A stretch of 44,608 nt of DNA, taken from assembly GCA_018398765.1 (NCBI GenBank), contig JAHBMJ010000178.1, forward strand, positions 10,001 to 54,608, written 5' to 3'. The notes beneath the pieces are model-generated. The model did no database searches. It had not been told where the DNA came from and worked only from the letters and a program-made list of their open reading frames with translations. The position numbers and the translations under genes are program-made. Positions 35,768 through 44,608 of this stretch are shown one piece after another (within the stretch, counting starts at the first letter, position 1; the number at the start of each line of letters is the position of its first letter). The DNA comes from Chromera velia. Its lineage: Eukaryota; Sar; Chromeraceae.

Positions 35768-38700
35768 GTGCCTGTGTGCGTGTGCGTGTTGATGAATGTG
35801 TGTGTGCGCGTGTGTGCCTGTGTGCGTGTGCGTGTGCAGGCAACTGGACCAGGTGACAGAAGAGAGGGACCGTCTCCACACAGAGGTGGGTCGTCCGTGT
35901 TGCGTGCGTCAGTCTGCAGAGGAGAGGAGCGGAGAGGAGACCGGCTGCCTCCCTGCCTATCCACAAAGGAATTGGTGTTGAAAGAAGGCACCGTCCATCA
36001 AATTGGTTGACTGTCTGATCGCCTTTTTGGTTGATATGTTGACGGGCTCACCGTCTGACTGACTGTCTGTTCATGTGGCTCTTCGATCGACTGAACGGCT
36101 GATGGATGGATGGTCTGATGGATTCATTTATTAATATTGATTGCCTGATTGATTGACTGAGAGCAGGTGTCCATCTCCAAGGGGGCCCAAAGAAAATTGG
36201 AGGTCAAGCTCTCTCTTGCTATGAGGGTCAGTCGGTCAACTAGGCCGAAGAAAAACAGAGGAGACGAAAGGAGAGGATCGAAGGAAGGAAGAGGAAAGCT
36301 TGGTCTTTCGCTTCCCCGCCTGCCCGTTTTCATTCCTGGGCCCATCATCTGTCCATCGATCGCTGTCGTTCCTGCCTTCTTCTTTTCTGCCGTATCGCAA
36401 AACTTCCCTCTCGGTTTCCGACAGAAATTCAACGCATGTTGTTTCGATCTGTATATGCACGTGCAGGAAATTCAACACCACCGCTCAAAGGGTGCTTCGG
36501 GTGCTCACGCAGGCACCTTCGCTCTCCCGGCCTACGTCGAACCCCGGGCTTTCTCTCCTCCCCCCCGCCTCCACGTTCCCCCTGCTCCCCTCTCAGCCAG
36601 AGGACCGCTCCCCCATCGAGACGTCAGCACCCAGAGAGAAAGAGACAGAAAGCCGGCGCATAATCAAAGCGCAGGAGGGCCAACGAAAGGCATCAGAGGG
36701 AAGAAAACCAGAGGAGGAAAGAGCCCGAGGGGTTCCCCTCCCAAGGCCGTCGAACGTTTGGAAGCGAAACTGGAGGTGCGTGCGTCAGTACACAAATGGG
36801 GGGGGAGGGAGGGGGGGATGTTCAATCAACAGCTTTAGAGAAAGCAAAATTAGTATGTGTCAGTGAGTGTATGTGAGTATTCAACTGCAAGGTGTGCAAA
36901 CTCTGTGCAGATTGATACACTCTTTCTTTGATTCGACCTTCCCGATTTCCTTTTCCCTCCCTCCCTCCCTCTCTCTTTCTGCATGCAGCAAGAGAACTCT
37001 GCGTTGAGTGCGCGGCTCAACAGAGCGCTTGCGTCCTCAGCCCAGCGCTTCTCCCCCTCTCCCCCACCCCCCCAGACATTCAGAGTGTCCCTCCTCAGTC
37101 CACCCCGGCATTCCTCCTCAGGAGCACGCCCCCACCCCCCCGCAAGGGAGGCTTTTAACCAGGATCGCCCCCCCCTTTCTGCCAGAGAGCCTTCTTCTGC
37201 TCCCCCTGTTCCCGTCTCTCATCCTCGTCCCCCCTCTCACAAGCGGCCTCCCTTTGAATCAGTACTCAAAGAATCTCATCCCACGACCGCTCCGCTTCTG
37301 CACCCCCCGCCTGAACGAGAGCGAGAGACTGGACTACTGTCGACCCCCCCTCAAATGAATGTGGGGGGAGGGGGACCCATTTGTTCCCTCTCACCCACTC
37401 CCTCCCCCCAACCTCCCGTTGCTGGGAGAGTGGAGGACCGTCTCCTCAGAGATTCCCCGAAAGAAGAGACGGAGACGGGAGCACAACGATTCCCACGGTC
37501 GAACACTCCGCATCCGGGCGAACCTCCGCCAGCCGCAAGAGACCGACCTAAATCTGCCGCACGCCCGCAGTCTGCAACGCTAACCGAGCCAAGAAATTCG
37601 AAGATCCCCCAAGTTGCGGTGGTCGTGACACACCCTCAAACTTTGCGGTCCTGCCATCCCCCGAGTGTACAGCACACGTTCTCCCCTGCACGGGACGATT
37701 CAGGCAAGGGTGTGCGTCTCCAGGTGGAGTCTCTTCACATGAAATTGGAGGCTTCCAAAGAGGAGGCGCATGCCTTGCGTTCTTCTCTAGTCTTCTCAAA
37801 GGAACAGTCTGACAGGCTCCAGAGAGAGCTGGAGACATCCAGAGTCCGATATAAGAGAGCAATTGAGAGACTGCAACAGATAGAGGAGATGCGAGAGGCC
37901 GACCTTGAGATTATTGCTGCATTGTCAGGCACGGAAGGAAGGGAGGGCAGGGGAGAGTCCCAGAAAGAGAAATCATCGTCCCAGGGTGCTCTGGGGGTGA
38001 TGGGGGGGGCCGACGGGAGAGAGACGGGGAGTCGGAGATCTCCTCTGAGAGACCCGAGGAATGATTCGGGTGCCCCATCTGTCCCCCCCTCCCCCCCGGG
38101 AGATGCCATCCTTTCTTCCAATGAACCACGCACCCCCCCGCAGCGACAGACAGACGCGTCGGGCGTGGCAGGACGGAAGGGGAAAGATTTTGTTGTTGAT
38201 GTACAGACAGGTGGAACAGAGGAAGAGGAGGGAAGGGAGGAAGAGCAGGATGAAGCGTCAAATGCGGACAGCGGAACAGAGGAGAGGAAGGCGAAGATCT
38301 CCAGAGATAAGGAGAGAGGGCCCCATTCACATCGACACAAGCCTGCCCGGACAGAAGAGCTCCCAATGGGAGGTTCTGTGGGAACATCCCGCATCGCTTC
38401 CTCTGAGAAGGAGAGAACGTCACCGACCAGACGAGGGCAAAAATCCCGCCCCTCAGTCAAAGAGAAAGAGCCCGAGGGAGGGGCGGAGCGTCTTGCAGTG
38501 ATGCGACGGATGATGATGGCAGACTCGTCTTCCTCTTCTGAGTCTCCTGACGGAGGGAGGGAGAAGAGAAAAGGAAGAGAAAGAGGGGGGGCCTCTCCAA
38601 TATTTGGGGGTTTGGGGGGATCCTCTGTTGGCAGGTCGGTGGTGTGGGTCTTTCAGCAGCAGTCAAATGGTTCTTTTGCATATTCAAATGCGTTTGTGAA

Positions 38701-40274
38701 GTAAAGCTCTTTCATACTATGTTGTGTTGAGGTGTGAATTGGATTTGGCTGTAATGGGATGGGATGGGATCATTTGGGGGATGGGAAAGAAGGTGTCTGT
38801 CTCCCCACTTCCTCCGAGAATCAAGAGAGCAAACAGAACAAAGTAGAAGAGAACAGTGTCTGGCTCCACCGCTTCCCCTGCTACAGCCTGCCTGCCATGC
38901 ATGATCGTTTCCTTTGTTTCCTCTGTCTACCCGGGGGTGAAGCTGAAGAGAGCATTTTCTTTTCACGTCGAGAAGAGATATGGGATTCGCTCCGAGTTTT
39001 CGATATGAGGAAGGTCACTTGATCTCTTTTTTTTCACAATCACTCCATGCATGCTTGGTGTGCATGGCCCCTTTCTGACGGATGCATGCAGGGGAGGTGA
39101 ACAGTCCGCAGAACCCCAGCAGCAGCAGCAGCAGCAGCAGCACCGTCTGATGAGGGAAACCCTGACGGACCTTCTCGTCAGCAAAAGGTCAGTTGGATAG
39201 TCAGTCAGTCAGTCACATTCTTTTTCTTTCTTTCTTTCTTTCTTTCGTTCGTTCGTTCGTTCGTTCGTTCGTCCCTTCCTTCCTTCCTTCCTTCTTTCTT
39301 TCTTTCTTTCTTTCTTTCTTTATTTATTTATTTATTTATTTCTCTCTTTCTTTCTTTCCTCCCTTCCTTCCTTCCTTCCTTCCTTCCTTCTTTCTTTCTT
39401 TCTTTCTTTCTTTCTTTCCTTTCTTTCTTTCTATCTATCTTTCCTCCTTCCTTCCTTCCTTCCTTCCTTCGTTCCTTCCTTTATTTATTTTTTTGTTTAT
39501 TTATTTATGTTTCTTCCTTCCCTCCTTCCTTCCTTCCTTCCTTCCTTCCTCCGCTTCTTACATTTGCGCCTAAAGAGGCGAGACTTTCTGATTGAAGCGA
39601 TGCCGCCTCTATCGTTTACTCCGCACGTGTGGTCGTTCTCTCTTCATGGAGAGAAATGGAAGCGGCTCTTCGCGAATTTTCTGTCCCCTTTTGTGCATAC
39701 TTGTGTGTTTGGTCCTTTGACGTCTACCTGCCTGCCTGCCTGCCTTGTGTCTCCTTCCCTCTCCAGCGCCCGGACGGAGGCTTTGAATACAGACAACGCG
39801 GCTTTGCGGGACCGTGCGGTACAGTTGGAGAAGGAAAATCGCCAGCTGCGGCTTCTCCTTCCCCTTCTTCAGGGCATGGATAGAATGGAGGCAGAGGCAG
39901 AGGCCCTCAAAAGGGAGCAGGGGATCGCATTCCCACCCCCTTCAGCCTCGGAAGATGGGGGGGGCAGAAGGAGCATCTCAGCCTCCCTGTCTAGGTCCAG
40001 AGACCTAGTCTCGGGTCAGACAGTCAGAGAGAGGGGGATGGAACTGATGGGCCCTTCACGTCCTTCTCCCGCACGCTTGGTTGGTCGGGGAGCGCGTGCA
40101 CAAGCCCACACACACACACACAGCAGGGGTCTGGCCCCTCCCCTGGGGTCCCTGTTGACTTCCGAGTCTGAGTCCGACTGGGACCCTCTGGAATGGGACG
40201 CGTTTGAGCGGAGACGGAGAGACAGACTCAAAGGGAGAGGGGCGTTCGACCCCGGCAGTGGGGCTTCCTTGTAA
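34427..40274 (+). CDS. Large coiled-coil protein with long disordered middle, 10 exons
   Basis: Exons: 34427-34579, 34716-34766, 35294-35338 (donor GTGCCT, least certain), 35450-35490, 35840-35885, 36167-36226, 36467-36775, 36989-38634, 39092-39187, 39767-40274; about 984 residues, all in phase. The first six exons encode mostly heptad-like helix ([46 protein letters not shown]). Exons 7-8 are Pro/Ser/Arg-rich and disordered-looking, with a second coiled coil at about residues 475-545 ([16 protein letters not shown] ... [14 protein letters not shown]). Exon 9 has a run of eight Gln; exon 10 has a third coiled coil ([19 protein letters not shown]) and an acidic/aromatic end ([16 protein letters not shown]). 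No enzyme motif, signal peptide or membrane segment. Architecture suits a scaffold, for instance cytoskeletal or centrosomal, but no family is recognised. If the last donor (38634) is skipped, the frame runs to a stop at 38704. Confidence 0.8.
35694..35838. repeat. (TG)n/(CG) repeat leading into a 3' splice site
   Basis: TG repeats with CGTG variants run on the sense strand into GTGTGCAG, the acceptor before the exon at 35840. There is little other pyrimidine tract. Confidence 0.9.
39218..39552. repeat. CTTT/CCTT/GTTC/ATTT pyrimidine microsatellite in an intron
   Basis: About 330 bases of tetranucleotide repeats, pyrimidine-rich on the sense strand, in intron 9 of the coiled-coil gene. It includes (GTTC)n and (ATTT)n blocks and starts a few bases after a (GTCA)n run at the donor. 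Confidence 0.95.
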
Positions 40275-41623
40275 AAAGCTAGGTCAAAAGAAGCTAGAAT
40301 GACAGAAGTAGCAAGTGATTAAATTTCCAGAATAAAAAGCATTGCATGAGCCCAGAAACTTTTGATTCCGGAAATTTAATGATTTCAATTACTAATAATT
40401 TCTCCTTAAAACACTTACCAGCACTGTCCTGTACCGTGAGAAGGCAGAAAGCTTTTTGAGTGGGGTCAGGGCACAGCACATAACTTAGTTACAATCTTAC
40501 TAGAAAGACTTAATCTCAATTGTTCTTAATCTTAAAAAGATATTAATTAATTTGAGCCTAAATTTTGAGGATCAACTTGACTACCAAAGGTGTTTAGTCA
40601 CTTGTGATTAGAATATATTTAATTATCCTATGAAGTGATTGAATAAAGTGATTAATTAGCTAAAGTCCGACTCTTACTAGTCTTTAATACCTTTAGTCAT
40701 TCTAATGGTGTGTAGTTTTTTTTTACGTTATAAAAACAAATGTTTTGGGAGTAGCTTAGAGGCTTGTGCACATCCAGTGCACTGCATGCATGGCCCAGTC
40801 CATACAGCCCGGGCCAGCCATGCACGTGCTGGCACGGCCTACCGCTCCTACTAGCGGCTGCGGCCATCGGTGCATGTATTCGGAGCCGAATAGCCGATTG
40901 TACATGTTGCATCAAAAATTAGGTCTTCATGTATGAGTTTCAAACACAAGGTAAGATACAAACTTAGGGGAAGGTGGTACAGTGCAAACTTGATGCAAAC
41001 TTAATTAAGAGTTTCAAACATGGGTGGAAGGTGGTACAACGAGAAGCAGCAAGGCCTCCAAAGCCTGCATCAATTAGATCAAGCCCCAGTGCTCCAGTGT
41101 GGACTCAGTCTGGAGGTGTAAAAGCGACTCGGAAGGGCCACCCCCCGGCCAAAAGATGAAATTTGAAAAGGGGGGCAATGACTTAACGAGTGTCAATTGA
41201 CGTCGATGTGTGCATGTTTCTCTTATTTGTATGCGCGTTTGCATGATATTTTGATTGATGTCTACATTTATATCTTTATATACATCTTTCTGCTTGTTTG
41301 TACCCAGATAATTTTTTGCTCGACAGTGCTTATGGTGTTTTGGTGTTTCGCGTTCGAATGCTGAAAGTGAAAAAGAGTATATCTTACATAGTGCATACAG
41401 TAAGGCCTCTTTTTGCTATACAGTGTGTACTGCAGTGTGCATACATGTTTTGGTATAGTGTGTGCATGTTCATGCAATAAGAACGTGTATGAACTTTCAA
41501 CGCGTATTTATATGATATGTTACTTGCTAGTTTAATAAGTTTATAAATTGTAAGACTTTATAAAATTCTAGTAACACTGTAATACAGTCTAGTATAGTAA
41601 CACTACTGTCTATTAACAGTGCC
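40275..41623. other. AT-rich intergenic spacer
   Basis: No gene seen. AT-rich throughout, with a small inverted repeat (AAATTTCC..GAAT arms at about 40323 and 40365), a GC-rich patch with many GCATGC/GGCC words (about 40770-40890), and TIR-like TAGAATGAC words at 40295 and near 40700 in opposite orientation without matching flanks. It probably consists of decayed mobile DNA, but I cannot define an element. Confidence 0.4.
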
Positions 41624-42146
41624 TGTTATGAACTATCCTGGTTCATACCTAACGTCTGGCTTATGTATGCTTGTGTGCGTCGCGGGTCAGCCTCGTACCT
41701 TGCGGTGCAACCAGTGCGCCGCCCCTGCAGTGCCTGTCAGTCGGCCCCAGATGGCATGCATGCGGGCCTATCGTATTCATTGGCATGCAACGACTGATCG
41801 ATTGATGTTTATCCTCACACCCAAAAAATGTGATCGTTATCTTTATCTGGTGATTGTGTTTGATATTCCTCCTGACTGATGGAGTCCAACGTACGTGAAT
41901 CTGTCTGCTAAGCCCACTAGTCGATCATACACTAACATGGTTCTTATCATGGTGTTATGAACCACCCTGGTTCATACCTAACGTCTGGCTTATGTATTCA
42001 CACCCAAAGAATGTGATCGTTATCTTTGTCTGGTGATTGTGCTTGGTACTGGACTGATATTCCTCCTGACTGATGGAGTCCAACGTACGTGAATCTGTCT
42101 GCTAAGCCCACTAGTCGATCATACACCAACATGGTTCTTATCATGG
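41624..42146. repeat. Tandem segmental duplication, 329 bp and 194 bp copies
   Basis: Copy 1 (41624-41952) and copy 2 (41953-42146) both start TGTTATGAAC and end TTCTTATCATGG. They are nearly identical except that copy 1 has about 146 extra bases (about 41668-41813, GC-rich, with GCATGCATGCGGGCC) and copy 2 has about 11 extra bases near 42050. High identity suggests a recent event. It lies a few hundred bases upstream of the ORF at 42390. Confidence 0.85.
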
Positions 42147-42389
42147 TAGCAGTCCTGGTTATGTGGGCGTGACAGAAGGACTCCATAGGAGGTAACCTGA
42201 TTGAGCAGTGAGAGTTGTGTGCCCGATTTGCAGTGCAGCTGAGCCGCGTCCTGAAGGCCCGCTGTTTCTTATCGGTGCATCTTCCATTGCTTCGCTCTCG
42301 GGCACTCTCTTCTTATCTCTTGGGCACTCGGCCATTTTAATTTGATCCTCTGACTTTTTCCCGTCTCCTTTGAAATTTCCCTCAAGAAA

Positions 42390-43949
42390 ATGACTTCCGT
42401 TCTTCCTCGCGTTCTGGCGTCTGTAGGAAATCTGCAGCAGGCCTGTGCGTTGGTCCTGCTCTCTCCGGTGACCGTGTGTGAGGGGACGTTCTTGGACCTC
42501 CTCCGTGCGGCCGAAGAATTTTTGAACGTCTTGCAGAAGACTTCCTTTGTGGCCCGCTCCGGCGTTGAGACGAAGACAAAATCGAAGAAGACCCGCCGGG
42601 GAAAACGGCGTTCCCGTGCCCCATCCTCTTCTACCATTGAAGACGTCTGTGTTGCAGAAGCAGTTGGGGATGTGAAGGGCGAGACTGCAGATGCAGATGG
42701 GGGTGATAAAGACGAGACTACCCTTCCCCCCTATGTTGATCCTCTGTGTTTGACATCCGCCCCCCCACACAGACTCAAGTCTCCAGCTCCTGCCCAAGTT
42801 GGTGCAGAATCTCCTTCCACCGTCGTTGAGGTCGAGGTGATGCCCTCTCTTCCTTCTGTTAAACTTTTTTCCTCTGATGCTGTGTGTGAGCAGCCCCCAG
42901 TAACCGAAAATGGAGGTAGCCATGGCTCTGCCCCTACCCCATCTCTCAGCCCTGTACGTTCCCCTGTCTGGTGTGACAGCATGGCAGGGCAGCCATCTCC
43001 TGTGCCTCGGGAGGCGACTGAGGTGAAAGAAGAGGTGCCCTCACGCATGAAGGAGCATCTTATCTTCCCTCCCTCCCAGCAAAGTACCCCTCTTCCCCTC
43101 CAAGGGGAATCGAAGGAAAAGAAAAAGAAGGCGCGTCCTAGTGCGCGTCGTCGTGCACATAGTCGAACATGCGTGCCAGAAGAAATCCAGCCAGAGGCAA
43201 GCATCTCTGCCTCCTCTTCCAGCCCCAACGCAAGTCACCCAAATGCAGGGGCCCCATCTGATCCTTCGCCATGCGAAGACGTCCCTCGTTGTATCCGATC
43301 TGATGACCAGCCTGAAGCCATCTCCCCTCTTGCAGTTGATGAAGATAGAGAGGGACTTCACTGTTCCACCATCTCTGCTGCACCCGCAACCGCTTGTCAA
43401 TCCAAATTACAAGCTTCTCCCAGTCTTTCCAATCCAAATAACCAGGTGGACCCACCAGTGCTACTAGCACAGTCATCTGCAGCCATGACTGAGAGTACGT
43501 TCGTATCCCCGTCTCCGACCACTCAGGTGAGAGATGAGAGCCATGCCCCCTTCCCAGCCACCCAACAGATTGTGCCTGAGCCTACCAGTAGCACAGCGTT
43601 GCCTCCCTTTTCTTCTGCCACGTGTATTCTAAAATAGCAGAAAAAAGCAGAAAAGCAACAAGCTCGCAAGGCAAAGAAGAAAGGGGGTGTAGACAAACTA
43701 CACTGGTGGCAATTCCGAAGTGACCCCACCGGTTGTGTCACCTCTGCATCTCCGACAGAGGATGTCCCCAAGCAACATGAAGAAACAACAGAGACCCCGA
43801 ATGCCCCTCTACCTCAACCTGGGGGTCCCCCAATCCAAGAGTCAGACGACCAGTACTGGGGAACCTTTCGAGATTCCTGGCAGATGGCGTTGAGCCAAAG
43901 AGGGGGGAGGGGCATCAATCGAGAGGTGTTGCGGTATCTCCATCAATAA
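42390..43949 (+). CDS. Hypothetical intronless protein interrupted by one in-frame TAG
   Basis: The ATG at 42390 opens 415 codons to a TAG at 43635-43637; the same frame then stays open for 103 more codons to TAA at 43947-43949. Residues 1-50 are predicted helix (VLASVGNLQQACALVLL), then a basic nuclear-localisation-like patch (KTKSKKTRRGKRRSR, about 61-75), then a long Ser/Pro/Glu-rich region with a second basic patch (KEKKKKARPSARRRAH). After the TAG come a Lys/Ala/Gln helix (KKAEKQQARKAKKKGG) and Trp-rich segments (KLHWWQFRSDP, YWGTFRDSW) that look more conserved than the rest. It may be a gene with a recent nonsense change, a readthrough gene, or ORF1 of a retroelement. I recognise no domain. 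An antisense frame is also open here but looks like a shadow. Confidence 0.5.
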
Positions 43950-44608
43950 GTCAGAAGCATAAAAACTTTTTGTCTTCTTTTGTTTGTTTTACCGTTCTGT
44001 CAATAAGCCGATTTGCTAGCCGATTTGTTTTCGTTTTTCTTTTTGAGCATCTGATTCTACGGGTCTGCCTGCGTTTAGTACATTGAGTGCGACCTTTACT
44101 GTGTGGCAGTCTGTGTCTCCAGTGCCACCCACAGTGCGGACCTCTTTTTCAACGGCATATTCCTCCTCTGTCTCTGCAATAAGCGATTTCCTCTTGTATC
44201 GGCACATGTTTCACATGTACCCACCTTGTTTTTTGTCTGATGTTGTTATCATGTCTTCAGAGAAAGAGAAAGAGAACACCTGATCCAAAGTTCAAGAGAA
44301 AAGAAAGTTAGAAAAACGTTTTGCTCCTCATTTGTCCTCTGTATCTTCTTTAGAGCCTCACCATTATGTGACTATTTCCTTTTGCGTTTGCCCTCATCTT
44401 TTCCTCCTATCGCTAGCCACTCCGTCTCTCCTTCTTATGGTTTAGTCTGATTGCACTGCAAGAGACCTTCGCTGGTCCCCAGTCTGTTTGACTCAAGCGT
44501 TTTCCTCCATTTCCTTTCCCTTCGTTTCGGACGTTTCCTCTTCATCAGTCAACCTCTTTCGTCACTCGTATTCACAACGCAGCCGTCCGTGATAAATAAA
44601 AAAAAAAA
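43950..44608. other. 3' region ending in AATAAA and poly(A) at window edge
   Basis: No further gene is supported. The last bases are AATAAA (44595-44600) merging into an 11-base A run that ends the window. It could be the 3' end of a retrotransposed copy including the ORF at 42390, or simply an A-rich place where the contig stopped. Confidence 0.35.

Noticed and set aside
40295-40705. TAGAATGAC words in opposite orientation as transposon ends
   Set aside because: Only nine bases match, the flanks differ, and the word does not fit a known terminal consensus.
42159-42923. 254-codon reverse-strand frame opposite the ORF at 42390
   Set aside because: It is a shadow of the forward frame without recognisable features.
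43625-43637. A tiny GT..AG intron removing the TAG at 43635
   Set aside because: It would be only about 16 bases, too short to splice.
1-44608. tRNA, rRNA or CRISPR features
   Set aside because: I scanned for T-loop-like words and for regularly spaced direct repeats and found nothing convincing; this was by eye only.

Overview
This is eukaryotic nuclear DNA, read as a contig from an alga. Genes are split into small exons by 70 to 26 short introns overall, simple repeats are very abundant (CTTT/CCTT, GT, GA, GTCT), and one protein starts with a signal peptide followed by a Ser/Thr-rich transit-like stretch, as in algae whose complex plastid is reached through the ER. I favour an alveolate alga of the chromerid type (Chromera/Vitrella). 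That is inference from style, not a search result. No bacterial genes, CRISPR arrays, rRNAs or tRNAs were recognised.

Layout. 786-3722 (+): a three-exon atypical dual-specificity phosphatase whose second intron carries about 1.2 kb of pure pyrimidine repeat. 3753-5168: a possible non-autonomous hAT-like element. 5931-11036 (-): a five-exon, about 969-residue coiled-coil protein with a signal peptide. 12693-13693 (+): a weak hypothetical gene. 13.7-24.9 kb: gene-poor, with simple repeats, an assembly gap (16816-16894) and a clear nest of two DNA transposons (18040-19121), each with an exact 8-bp target-site duplication. 24907-27052 (-): a three-exon RNA-binding protein with one RRM. 27816-33344 (+): a ten-exon circularly permuted GTPase of the YlqF/RbgA family, probably plastid-targeted and so probably acting in plastid ribosome assembly. 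34427-40274 (+): a ten-exon, about 984-residue coiled-coil/low-complexity protein. 40.3-42.2 kb: AT-rich spacer with a tandem duplication. 42390-43949 (+): an intronless open frame interrupted once by TAG. The window ends in AATAAA plus poly(A).

The gene models were built by joining open segments at GT/AG sites where the reading phase matches on both sides. Every adopted junction is phase-consistent. The same models give an unusual splice-site profile: 14 of 26 donors have C at +3 while 24 of 26 keep G at +5, and 20 of 26 acceptors are TGCAG. Donors often lie at the head of GTCA/GTCT/GTCG repeats, and the intronic repeats are pyrimidine- or TG-rich on the sense strand. Two gene pairs are divergent (5931-11036 with 12693; 24907-27052 with 27816), so their intergenic gaps probably hold two-way promoters. 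The genes do not obviously form one pathway.
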